Shown in pieces: positions 17,853-24,959 of a stretch of 35,940 nucleotides of DNA. Positions within the stretch are counted from its first letter, which is position 1, and every line of letters starts with the position of its first letter. The notes below the pieces were generated by a model. The model did no database searches. It worked only from the letters and a program-made list of their open reading frames with translations, and was not told the DNA's origin. Origin of the DNA: Desulfuromusa sp. Its GTDB lineage: Bacteria > Desulfobacterota > Desulfuromonadia > Desulfuromonadales > Geopsychrobacteraceae. The position numbers and the translations under genes were made by a program. The DNA lies in contig JADGDX010000015.1 of NCBI GenBank assembly GCA_016744675.1, positions 22,995-58,934 of the forward strand, in the 5' to 3' direction.

Positions 17853-19025
17853 ATGAGCAAATTTCTGAAAATTATGATCGTCCTGCTGACGGTCGCTGCT
17901 GTAGCAACACCTGTTATTGCTGCAGACAACCTGGGCCTGAGTGGTCAAATGCGTGTTCGTGCTTCTTACCTTGACGATGGTGGCGATGATACCACGTCTT
18001 GGCTTGACCAGCGCCTGCGTATCGGTGGCAACTTATCCGTTGCCGAAGGCGTCAGCGTTACTTTCCGTTTTGATACAACTGAAGGCCAGTGGGGAACTGG
18101 AAACGACTATGGTACCGGTCGGGCCACTTACGCAGCAGATGCCACCGAGCACGACAAGACTATACACTTTGACCGCGCTCACATTGACCTTGCCTTTAGT
18201 AGCTTCTCCCTTCGCGCCGGTCAGCAGTATATTGGTGTTGGTGCACAAGACGGCACTTTCAACGCACAGGACCATGGCTTTAGAATCGCAACTAACGGTG
18301 ATGTTCCCGTAACAGCATTTGTAATGTTGGCGGACGCCAACGCTGCAAGCCATGATGGTTTCTACTACGGTGGAAATGTTGGGTTCGGCGCTGATGCATT
18401 CAAGGGCAATGCCTTTTTTGCTAGTCAAAATTCAGTATCAAACTTAGACGAAGAAATTTATCTGATCGGTGCTGACGTTACTTTCAACATGGATGCCATC
18501 AAGATACTTGCTGAGCTTGACTTCTTCACCGGTGATGCATCTGCTACTACTGATGCTTTTGGTACTCAACTGTTTGTTGATGCTTCCATGAGTGCAGACG
18601 CTATGACCTTCGGTGGTCAAATCTGGTATGCAATGGGTGATGACGAAGACACTCAATTTGCTGTACTTGGTAACGACTTCAATGGTTATGATCCTTTGTA
18701 CGCTGTAGGTTCAGGTCTTGACAACGGTCCTTTTGGTGCCACTCGTCCACAAACCTTCTTCGGCAGCAACGCTGGTGTTATGGCTGCTCGTGTTTACACA
18801 TCCGCTAAGGCAAGTGATGCCCTCAACATTGGTGCTTCTGTTGCCTACTTACAACCAGAAGAAGATGACAATGTCGCTGCTGATTCAGCTCTCGCAATTG
18901 CAGTTGGCATGAATTACGCTGTCATGGCAAACACGAGCCTCGGTGCATTAGTGGAGTACACTGATGTTGATGAAGCTGACGATGAAGTAATTGCTGCTTC
19001 TGTTGGCCTGTTCGTTAATTTCTAA
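17853..19025 (+). CDS. Outer-membrane porin-like beta-barrel protein
   Basis: This 390-residue protein has a clear signal peptide (MSKFLKIMIVLLTVAAVATP then VIAAD, cleavage likely after Ala23). The mature part is rich in alternating hydrophobic strands and acidic loops (for example DDGGDDTTSW and ADEADDE-type turns) and ends in Phe (ASVGLFVNF), the usual terminal residue recognised by the outer-membrane assembly machinery. It probably forms a general or substrate-specific diffusion channel. The substrate cannot be told. Expression seems strong and controlled: an AAGGAGGT ribosome site, a sigma-54 promoter 127 bp upstream and a strong terminator downstream. Single-gene unit. The acidic loops suggest cation preference or adaptation to salt (speculative). 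Confidence 0.85.
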   Translation: MSKFLKIMIVLLTVAAVATPVIAADNLGLSGQMRVRASYLDDGGDDTTSWLDQRLRIGGNLSVAEGVSVTFRFDTTEGQWGTGNDYGTGRATYAADATEHDKTIHFDRAHIDLAFSSFSLRAGQQYIGVGAQDGTFNAQDHGFRIATNGDVPVTAFVMLADANAASHDGFYYGGNVGFGADAFKGNAFFASQNSVSNLDEEIYLIGADVTFNMDAIKILAELDFFTGDASATTDAFGTQLFVDASMSADAMTFGGQIWYAMGDDEDTQFAVLGNDFNGYDPLYAVGSGLDNGPFGATRPQTFFGSNAGVMAARVYTSAKASDALNIGASVAYLQPEEDDNVAADSALAIAVGMNYAVMANTSLGALVEYTDVDEADDEVIAASVGLFVNF

Positions 19026-19052
19026 ATCTTTAGAAGTTAAACAAAGCACAAC

Positions 19053-19086
19053 AAAAAAGCCCACTGCACTTGCAGTGGGCTTTTTT
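19053..19086. terminator. Strong bidirectional terminator after the porin gene
   Basis: A6, then GCCCACTGCA (19059-19068), CT, TGCAGTGGGC (19071-19080) and T6 make a 10-bp GC-rich stem with A and U tracts on both sides. Confidence 0.95.
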
Positions 19087-19311
19087 ACTTTTTAGTCTCT
19101 GGCACTGAAATACGTTTACACCTATGAGAATATTTCAACGAAAGAAAACCAGCATAGTGACAAACGTTTACACAATTCCCCGACGTTCTAGCTTCCTATT
19201 TCACATTAAAACAGCTATTATCTACGTTTAATTTAAACTCCTAAGGAAAATAGGGACACTCCCCTTATTAAAATCCCTCTTTTTCATATCCATGCACCTA
19301 TCGATTGCTTT
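19087..19311. other. Non-coding stretch before the toxin-antitoxin island
   Basis: There is no convincing gene here. The stretch holds two short direct copies of ACGTTTACAC (near 19111 and 19164), the left flanking repeat at 19196-19242, and TAGGGACACTCCCC at 19251-19264, a small hairpin of the type seen around REP-associated elements. Confidence 0.45.
19196..19242 (+). repeat. Left imperfect direct repeat flanking the toxin-antitoxin island
   Basis: The stretch from CTATTTCACATTAAAACAGC to TTTAAACTCCT resembles 21104-21152 at roughly 70 per cent by eye, sharing AAAACAGCTA and AACTCCT at matching spacing. The two copies bracket the toxin-antitoxin genes. Confidence 0.5.
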
Positions 19312-19340
19312 TTGACAAAATGCACACAATAGGATAATAT
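19312..19340 (+). promoter_or_regulatory. Sigma-70 promoter of the BrnT-like toxin-antitoxin operon
   Basis: TTGACA (19312-19317), 17 bp, TAATAT (19335-19340): a near-consensus promoter. The expected transcription start (19346-19347) coincides with the toxin ATG at 19346, so the toxin mRNA would be leaderless. Confidence 0.8.
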
Positions 19341-19345
19341 AAGGC

Positions 19346-19627
19346 ATGAAAGACTTTGAGTGGAACGAAGAAAAAAACACCTGGCTGAAAAAATATCGAA
19401 ATATTTCTTTTGAGGAAGTTGCATTTCATATCGAAAGAGGTGGGCTTCTCGATAGCTATGAGCACCCCAATAAAGTGAAATATCCGAGGCAGTCCATTTT
19501 TGTGATCCAAACAGATACCTACATCTACCTGGTCCCATATGCTGAGGAAGATAACTATTATTTTCTTAAAACAATCATCCCGAATAGAGAAGCCAAAAAG
19601 ATTTATTTGGAGGACAATAATGACTGA
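19346..19627 (+). CDS. BrnT-like toxin of a type II toxin-antitoxin pair
   Basis: This 93-residue protein begins KDFEWNEEKNTWLKKYRNIS followed by FEEVAFHIERGG, the FEWDENKN..K..ISFEEA layout of BrnT-type toxins, which are RelE-fold mRNA endonucleases. The second half (YPRQSIFVIQTDTYIYLVPY and IIPNREAKKIYLE) fits the closing beta strands and the R/K-rich C-terminal helix. It overlaps by eight bases (ATGACTGA) a gene for a ribbon-helix-helix-like protein, the usual toxin-first BrnTA order. Only weak AAGG-like sequence precedes the ATG, and the promoter placement suggests leaderless translation. The family call is by pattern; a related uncharacterised RelE-like family is possible. Confidence 0.72.
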   Translation: MKDFEWNEEKNTWLKKYRNISFEEVAFHIERGGLLDSYEHPNKVKYPRQSIFVIQTDTYIYLVPYAEEDNYYFLKTIIPNREAKKIYLEDNND

Positions 19628-19892
19628 AAAAAAATACAATTTAGATGCGGAAGAACAGGAAATTCTTGATACCTTCAATCGAGGAGAATGGCTGTCAAAA
19701 GGTGAAAATCTGGACAAATACAAGGAAGCAGCAAAGCAGACTTTTGTCAAAAATCACCGGATCAATTTTCGTGTAAGCGAAAAGGATTTTAGAAGCATTC
19801 AAGTTGAGGCCAGAAAAGAGGGGATACCCTACCAGACCTTAGTATCAAGCGTTGTCCACAAATACCTGTCTGGGCGGCTGAAAGAAGTATAG
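19620..19892 (+). CDS. Ribbon-helix-helix (BrnA/CopG-like) antitoxin
   Basis: This 90-residue protein starts at the ATG overlapping the toxin stop, read as MTEKKYNLDAEEQEILDTFN. The N-terminal part would wrap the toxin. The C-terminal part INFRVSEKDFRSIQVEARKE then GIPYQTLVSSVVHKYLSGRL is a ribbon-helix-helix DNA-binding fold of the kind that represses its own operon. GGAGGA lies upstream within the toxin gene as the ribosome site. The EGIPYQTLVSSVVHKY segment is close to EGLPYQTLLSSIVHKY in the orphan antitoxin at 20724, so the two are paralogues. Confidence 0.8.
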   Translation: MTEKKYNLDAEEQEILDTFNRGEWLSKGENLDKYKEAAKQTFVKNHRINFRVSEKDFRSIQVEARKEGIPYQTLVSSVVHKYLSGRLKEV

Positions 19893-19893
19893 A

Positions 19894-19917
19894 CATCGGG
19901 GACGCTGTTGATTAGTC
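19894..19917 (+). repeat. Short repeat following the first toxin-antitoxin pair
   Basis: CATCGGGGACGCTGTTGATTAGTC, 24 bp counted, recurs at 21038-21061 with two differences. Each copy lies shortly after a ribbon-helix-helix antitoxin stop codon. The GGGACGCTGTT style recalls repeats associated with REP-type tyrosine transposases, but no such gene is nearby. Confidence 0.55.
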
Positions 19918-20033
19918 ACCTAGCCAACACATCACCCGCAAGATCATTACGAACAAGGACAATTCGAAATCACAAAAAGACAAGACCTATCAATTTCTAA
20001 AGACATCCCTCTAACAAAACCAATACGAGCAAT

Positions 20034-20062
20034 TTGACAATCCCTGCCTCCATATGTACAAT
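20034..20062 (+). promoter_or_regulatory. Sigma-70 promoter of the PIN/Phd toxin-antitoxin operon
   Basis: TTGACA (20034-20039), exactly 17 bp, TACAAT (20057-20062). The predicted start is at 20069, one base from the toxin ATG at 20070, giving an essentially leaderless transcript. Confidence 0.8.
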
Positions 20063-20075
20063 TGTACATATGGAG
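20048..20075. promoter_or_regulatory. 28-bp perfect palindrome, likely autoregulatory operator
   Basis: The 28 bases are perfectly self-complementary: CTCCATATGTACAA is followed by its reverse complement. The palindrome covers the -10 box, the predicted transcription start and the toxin start codon. It is the obvious binding site for the toxin-antitoxin complex. Confidence 0.85.
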
Positions 20076-20465
20076 CTAATCGTAGATACAAACATTTTCC
20101 TAGCAGTCGCACTCAATGAGCCAGAAAAAACGACCATCATCGAAGCGAGTTCGGGATATGACGCGGTTTCACCCGAAGTCCTGTTTTACGAAATAGGGAA
20201 TGCGCTCTCAGCAATGGTCAAACGTCAACGCTTAACAGAACGAGAAGCCCTTGCTGCACTAAATATTACAAACAAAATACCTGTCAAATTACTGAAATGT
20301 AACCTACAAAAATCACTAGAACTGGCAATAAAATTTAACATATATGCATATGATGCATTTTTTCTTCAGTGTGCGCTATCAACAAATAGCCCATTGATGA
20401 CCCTTGACAGAAAAATGAGAATGGTGGCAGAAGAGCTCAACATTAAAACATTGGAGCTATCATGA
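20070..20465 (+). CDS. PIN-domain ribonuclease toxin (VapC-like)
   Basis: This 131-residue protein has the PIN-domain acidic quartet Asp6 (LIVDTNIF), Glu41 (FYEIGNAL), Asp95 (YAYDAFFLQCA) and Asp113 (TLDRKM), which bind Mg for RNA cleavage. Length is standard for VapC. I chose the ATG at 20070 over an upstream in-frame TTG at 20034 because that TTG is part of the -35 box and the family N-terminus begins right at MELIVDTN. The start has no ribosome binding site. The stop overlaps the downstream antitoxin gene by four bases. Toxin-first order is less common for VapC modules. Confidence 0.9.
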   Translation: MELIVDTNIFLAVALNEPEKTTIIEASSGYDAVSPEVLFYEIGNALSAMVKRQRLTEREALAALNITNKIPVKLLKCNLQKSLELAIKFNIYAYDAFFLQCALSTNSPLMTLDRKMRMVAEELNIKTLELS

Positions 20466-20680
20466 AGATATTTACTTATTCCCAAGCCAGACAACAATTA
20501 TCAGAAGTCTTAAATACAGCTGAACACGAAGAAGTTGTTATTCGCCGTAAAGACGGACGAAGTTTTTCTGTCGTTCAAAAAGCTCTAAAATCGTCACCAT
20601 TTGATGTCTCTGGCATCACAACAAAAGCAACAACACCCGACATCTTAAGAGCAATTTCCGAATCGAGAGAAGCCAGCTAG
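20462..20680 (+). CDS. Phd/YefM-like antitoxin
   Basis: This 72-residue protein begins MKIFTYSQARQQLSEVLNTA then EHEEVVIRRKDGRSFSVVQK, the layout of the Phd/YefM fold (short helix after SQARQQL, then V-V-I-R-R). The C-terminal tail (SSPFDVSGITTKATTPDILR) would occupy the PIN toxin. The ATG overlaps the toxin stop codon in ATGA, so translation is coupled to the toxin. It would bind the 28-bp palindrome upstream. Partner assignment rests on adjacency. Confidence 0.85.
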   Translation: MKIFTYSQARQQLSEVLNTAEHEEVVIRRKDGRSFSVVQKALKSSPFDVSGITTKATTPDILRAISESREAS

Positions 20681-20723
20681 ACCCGAGCAGAATTGGGTGA
20701 GTCTGAATATATGGGGCGACATC

Positions 20724-21020
20724 ATGAAACCGACGTTAGATGACTACGAAAAAGAGATTGAAGAAAATATTTCTCAATTCAAACCAGCTAACAGCTTAAG
20801 AAAAGAATTGATTGAGGGAATTATCGATAGAGCAAACGAAAAGAAAAGCATAAGTTTGCGCCTTAAAAACAACGACCTCGAACAACTTAAGCGAATAGCG
20901 GACTCTGAAGGCCTCCCCTATCAAACACTGCTGTCCAGTATTGTTCATAAATATGTTTCAGATCAACTCGTAGACAAAAAGAGCATTTTGAAGAGTTTGG
21001 AAATTTTAAAAGCATCATAA
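20724..21020 (+). CDS. Orphan ribbon-helix-helix antitoxin-like protein
   Basis: This 98-residue protein starts MKPTLDDYEKEIEENISQFK and carries KSISLRLKNNDLEQLKRIAD then EGLPYQTLLSSIVHKY, a ribbon-helix-helix C-terminal region paralogous to the antitoxin at 19620-19892. No toxin gene is adjacent: the preceding gene, 43 bp upstream, is the Phd-like antitoxin. It may be a leftover of a second BrnT/RHH pair, or a solitary antitoxin. The ATG at 20724 was chosen for the N-terminal match; an in-frame GTG at 20697 is possible. Ribosome site weak (GGGGCG). Confidence 0.7.
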   Translation: MKPTLDDYEKEIEENISQFKPANSLRKELIEGIIDRANEKKSISLRLKNNDLEQLKRIADSEGLPYQTLLSSIVHKYVSDQLVDKKSILKSLEILKAS

Positions 21021-21037
21021 TTCAACCGCCCTATCAA

Positions 21038-21061
21038 CATCAGGGACGCTGTTCATTAGTC
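21038..21061 (+). repeat. Second copy of the short post-antitoxin repeat
   Basis: It matches 19894-19917 at 22 of 24 positions and lies 17 bp after the orphan antitoxin stop codon. Confidence 0.55.
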
Positions 21062-21103
21062 CCCATACTACAGAATGTTACAAAAACAGATCCTTTCAGC
21101 CTT

Positions 21104-21152
21104 TCTATTTACCCACAAAACAGCTAATATGAAGGATTAAATCATAACTCCT
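21104..21152 (+). repeat. Right imperfect direct repeat flanking the toxin-antitoxin island
   Basis: It resembles 19196-19242 (shared CTATTT, AAAACAGCTA, ATTAA and AACTCCT in the same order and spacing). It ends about 20 bp before the next gene. Confidence 0.5.
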
Positions 21153-21173
21153 GCCATACAAGGTCGTCACAAT

Positions 21174-22892
21174 ATGAAACGGATTACCAACGTTTGCCTT
21201 ATCCTTTTGTTCTGCTTACCTTTAGCTTCTTTGGCCGAAATTCCAGATCAAATCAAGAATGACTTTTCCCAAATCAACGGCACAATCATCATGCCGGTGG
21301 GTGAAGAATATCTCGTCGATCTGGATGCTTCCGTCAATTTGCGTGAAGGTGACATCCTCACCTTGGTATCTCCTGGGGAAAAAGTTATTCATCCTGAGAC
21401 CAAAGAAGTCTTAGGTACCCTTCAACAGGCACAAGGATACCTACAAGTCACTCAAGTTAAGTCGGGGTATTCCTACGCTAAACTCTTAACTGGAAACATC
21501 AGCCCGACAAAAGGGGACAAAGTTCAACGTTTTGAGCAGACACCGGTCAAATTTGAAGCATTACAGCCATCAAGTAATCTTCTTGCAGAACTTAAGCTCG
21601 CTCTTCCTCACCTTAAATGGCTGGCTGAAACCGACAAGACCAAACCCGAACTCGTTTTTGCATTAGTCGACAATACCCTGAAAATCACAACAGCTGCCGG
21701 GGCTGAACTCAACTCATATCACTACACGGAGGGACAACTTGCCGCCCCTGCCGTTGGAATCATCCAAGCAGACAGTTTTCAATTTGGCGAGACACCGCAA
21801 AAAGACAAAAGCTTGTTAAACCAAGCGGTCGACAACCTCACCAGCACAATTGGCTTTGGCGGAAAAGACAAACGCCTGAATAATCCGGGGATTATTCAGG
21901 GTCAGAAGCTCAATAATGGCATCTGGATTGGGCCCAACCTGAATGGCAACCCAGTGGGTATTGCTGTCGCCGACTTTGATGGTGACGGACAACTTGAAAC
22001 AGCCGTGGCTATGGAAGATCACCTGCAAATTCTGCGCATGACAGAGGGAAAACTTCTCGCAGTTGAAAATGTTGATTTTGCCAGTCCCGTTCACTTGTTG
22101 AGCCTCGACTCATTTGACACCAATGCTGACGGCAAATCGGAACTTTACCTGAGTGCCAATGTCGATACCGTGCTCAGTTCGCAAGTTGTTGAGTTCAACC
22201 AGGGCCGCTACCAAAACATCATCAACAGAATTCCGTGGTTCTTTCGCGTAGCAAACCTTCCACATGAAGGTCTGACCTTGCTCGGACAAACAATTGGTGA
22301 AGTGGAAGAACCGCTTGTTAAACAACCTTTTCGCATCAATCGTTCTGCCGAAAAGCTTCAACGTGGCTCAGATCTTTCCCTACCAACCAAATTAAATCTT
22401 TTCAACTTCGTCGAATTTAATGGAGCAGACAACCATACAAAGTATGCCTACCTTTCCAACGATGATATCCTTCATGTTTCCACCGCTGAGGAGTTGTCCA
22501 TCTGGAAATCAAGTGAACCCTTTGGTGGCAGTGATGTCTTCTTTTACCCTGCCGCCGCAACCAGTAATGAGTTGATTCAACCCGTTTACATACCACAACG
22601 CCTAACAACCCTTCCTAACGGCGAAATTCTTGTTCCTCAAAATGATGGTCCTCGTATTTTCACCCGCTACCGTGATTTTGATGAAAGCCGAATTGTCGCT
22701 CACAAATGGAATGGATCAGCACTTCAAGAAAGTTGGAGAACATCAAGTCAAAACGGTTATCTCGCAGACTTTACCGTCGCTGATGCTGATAATGATGGAA
22801 AAGATGAATTGGTTATGGTGGTCAAATTTAAACACAAAAACCTGCTACAAAAAGGGAGTTCTAGTGTGGTGATTTACGAATTGGATCAATAA
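21174..22892 (+). CDS. Exported FG-GAP/VCBS-repeat protein
   Basis: This 572-residue protein of unknown role has a signal peptide (MKRITNVCLILLFCLPLASL then AE, no lipobox), so it is periplasmic or on the cell surface. After an N-terminal beta-rich region it has FG-GAP/VCBS-type calcium motifs: DFDGDGQLE beginning at residue 267, DTNADGKSE, and DADNDGKDE near the C-terminus. These belong to integrin-alpha-like beta-propeller blades. Similar proteins are widespread in desulfuromonads. It may bind polysaccharide or protein at the surface (inference). It is a single gene between the toxin-antitoxin island and inverted-repeat element D. The ribosome site is weak (AAGG about 12 bases before ATG). 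Confidence 0.85.
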   Translation: MKRITNVCLILLFCLPLASLAEIPDQIKNDFSQINGTIIMPVGEEYLVDLDASVNLREGDILTLVSPGEKVIHPETKEVLGTLQQAQGYLQVTQVKSGYSYAKLLTGNISPTKGDKVQRFEQTPVKFEALQPSSNLLAELKLALPHLKWLAETDKTKPELVFALVDNTLKITTAAGAELNSYHYTEGQLAAPAVGIIQADSFQFGETPQKDKSLLNQAVDNLTSTIGFGGKDKRLNNPGIIQGQKLNNGIWIGPNLNGNPVGIAVADFDGDGQLETAVAMEDHLQILRMTEGKLLAVENVDFASPVHLLSLDSFDTNADGKSELYLSANVDTVLSSQVVEFNQGRYQNIINRIPWFFRVANLPHEGLTLLGQTIGEVEEPLVKQPFRINRSAEKLQRGSDLSLPTKLNLFNFVEFNGADNHTKYAYLSNDDILHVSTAEELSIWKSSEPFGGSDVFFYPAAATSNELIQPVYIPQRLTTLPNGEILVPQNDGPRIFTRYRDFDESRIVAHKWNGSALQESWRTSSQNGYLADFTVADADNDGKDELVMVVKFKHKNLLQKGSSSVVIYELDQ

Positions 22893-22905
22893 TTAATCGA
22901 AAGCT

Positions 22906-23020
22906 GTAACGCAGAGGCTAAGAGAAGCAGAGAAAAGCAAAATTCTTTATTGATCTAAACCAAAGAAGAACTTTTAGCCTTTCTCTGCGAACTCTGCGGC
23001 ACTCTCCACCTCTCCGTTAA
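22906..23020. repeat. Inverted-repeat element D (partly decayed left end)
   Basis: The left end is GTAACGCAGAGGCTAAGAG and the right end is the complement of TTAACGGAGAGGTGGAGAG. Inner arms AAGCAGAGAAAAGC and GCCTTTCTCTGCG also pair. It fills the gap before the ABC-F gene. Confidence 0.7.
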
Positions 23021-23049
23021 AATATTTTCCCACCAATGGCAAACTAACT

Positions 23050-24828
23050 ATGAATATCATCTCCCTCAACCAAGTCAATCACGCTTTCGGTGGACCGAAA
23101 CTCTTAGATGGTGCAAGCCTGCAGATTGAATCAGGTGACCGCATCTGCCTGCTGGGTCGCAATGGTGCGGGCAAGTCGACTCTCCTTCATTTAATTAACG
23201 GCGATTCTCCTCCCGATTCGGGTGAAGTGATTCGCCAACAAGGAATCAAATCTGCCTACGTTCCTCAGGAGTTTCCAGACAATTGGGACGGAACAGTGCG
23301 GAGCTACCTTGATGCCGTTTTAGCCCAAGAGAACTTTGAAGCCCATTTGGCCCAAATCAGTATTGAGCAAACCCTAAGCCAGCTTGATCTTGACCCGGAA
23401 GTCGACCTAACAACCCTTTCGGGCGGGTTGAAACGTCGCGCGCTATTGGCTGCAGCGTTAGTTCAAGAACCAGACCTTTTATTGCTGGACGAACCGACCA
23501 ACCACCTTGATATTGCTGCGATTTGTTGGCTGGAAACCTTTTTATTACGTTTAAGAAAGACCCTCATATTTATCAGCCACGATCGGACTTTCACACGCAA
23601 TCTTGCAAATCGAATCGTCGAACTGGATCGTGGCCAACTGCACGATTATCGCTGCAATTACGCAACCTATTTAGAACGTCGCCAGGATGTCCTCAATAGT
23701 GAGGATAAGGCTTGGGCCCGCCTTGATCAAAAACTGGCCGAAGAAGAAATCTGGATAAGAAAAGGAATCAAAGCGCGCCGAACCCGCAATATGGGTCGCG
23801 TCCGAGATTTACAAAAACTCCGTGAAGAACGTCGCCAACGCCGCGATAGGACTGGTCAGGTTCGCCTACAATTAGAAACTGGACAACGCAGTGGTCAAAT
23901 GGTGATGGAAACTGAAAACCTTCACTTTGGTTATGACACCCATCCCGTCATTGATGCTCTTGATTTACGTATCATGCGCGGCGATCGCCTTGGTCTAATT
24001 GGACCCAATGGAAGTGGGAAAACGACTTTACTTAAAATTCTCACCGAAGAGTTAAAGCCAACCTCAGGTCGATTGCGCCACGGAACAAATTTACAAATTG
24101 CCTACTTCGATCAATTGCGTGATCAATTAGACGAAGATAGAAGCGTTAAACAAAATATTGCAGATGACCATGACCAAGTCCTGATTAATGGCAGCCCTCG
24201 GCATATCTATGGTTACCTTCAGGATTTTCTCTTTACCCCAGAACGTGCTCGCACCCCAGTCAGAGTTTTATCGGGTGGTGAAAAAAATCGCCTTCTGCTT
24301 GCTAAATTGTTTACTCAACCAGCCAATCTGCTCATCTTGGATGAGCCGACCAACGACCTGGACATGGAGACCCTTGACCTCCTTGAAGAGCTTCTCCTTG
24401 ACTATCAGGGGACGGTCCTGCTTGTCAGCCACGATCGTAGCTTCCTTAATAATGTCGTAACAAGTTCATTGATATTTGATGGCAAGGGGGACGTTGAAGA
24501 AATTATTGGTGGTTACGATGATTGGCTTGCAACTCAATCCACCGTAGAGCCCATCGCAAAGAAAGAAAAAGCGAAACCTGCTCCGCGAAAGGAACGAATA
24601 CGAAAGCTGAGTTTTAAGGAGAAAAAAGAGCTTGAGAAGCTGCCAGAACAGATCGACGAACTTGAGACCGAACAAGCTGAGATCCATGAAAAGCTAGCCA
24701 GTCCAGAAATCTATAAAGATGGTGATAGCGCCCTTATTACAACCTTAAAAGAACGCTTACAAGCAATCGAAATTGAACTGGAAAAAACCTATTTACGCTG
24801 GGATGAACTGGATCAGATCCCGGAATAA
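23050..24828 (+). CDS. uup: ABC-F family ATPase, Uup-like
   Basis: This 592-residue cytoplasmic protein has two ABC ATPase domains in one chain and no membrane segment, so it is not a transporter. The first has Walker A GRNGAGKST, signature LSGGLKRRALLAAAL and LLLDEPTNHLD. The second has GPNGSGKTT, LSGGEKNRLLLAKLF and LILDEPTNDLD. The charged linker between them (KGIKARRTRNMGRVRDLQKL) and the C-terminal coiled coil from about residue 515 (EKKELEKLPEQIDELETEQA onward) match Uup, which acts on ribosomes and on precise transposon excision in E. coli. No good ribosome site precedes the ATG. It is flanked on both sides by inverted-repeat elements D and E. Confidence 0.93.
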   Translation: MNIISLNQVNHAFGGPKLLDGASLQIESGDRICLLGRNGAGKSTLLHLINGDSPPDSGEVIRQQGIKSAYVPQEFPDNWDGTVRSYLDAVLAQENFEAHLAQISIEQTLSQLDLDPEVDLTTLSGGLKRRALLAAALVQEPDLLLLDEPTNHLDIAAICWLETFLLRLRKTLIFISHDRTFTRNLANRIVELDRGQLHDYRCNYATYLERRQDVLNSEDKAWARLDQKLAEEEIWIRKGIKARRTRNMGRVRDLQKLREERRQRRDRTGQVRLQLETGQRSGQMVMETENLHFGYDTHPVIDALDLRIMRGDRLGLIGPNGSGKTTLLKILTEELKPTSGRLRHGTNLQIAYFDQLRDQLDEDRSVKQNIADDHDQVLINGSPRHIYGYLQDFLFTPERARTPVRVLSGGEKNRLLLAKLFTQPANLLILDEPTNDLDMETLDLLEELLLDYQGTVLLVSHDRSFLNNVVTSSLIFDGKGDVEEIIGGYDDWLATQSTVEPIAKKEKAKPAPRKERIRKLSFKEKKELEKLPEQIDELETEQAEIHEKLASPEIYKDGDSALITTLKERLQAIEIELEKTYLRWDELDQIPE

Positions 24829-24832
24829 TTTT

Positions 24833-24959
24833 TTCAACGGAGAGGCGCTGAGAAGGAGAGCTTGAGAGAAAACTCAAATCCTTTTTGGCCCTCAAAACAT
24901 GAAAAGCTTTTTATTCCGTTTTTCCTCTCTGTCTCTCCACCTTTGCGTCTCTCCGTTAA
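24833..24959. repeat. Inverted-repeat element E
   Basis: The left end is TTCAACGGAGAGGCGCTGAG and the right end is the complement of TTAACGGAGAGACGCAAAGG. It starts 4 bp after the uup stop codon. Its right tip supplies the TAA stop of the convergent K+ channel gene (24958-24956). Confidence 0.8.
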
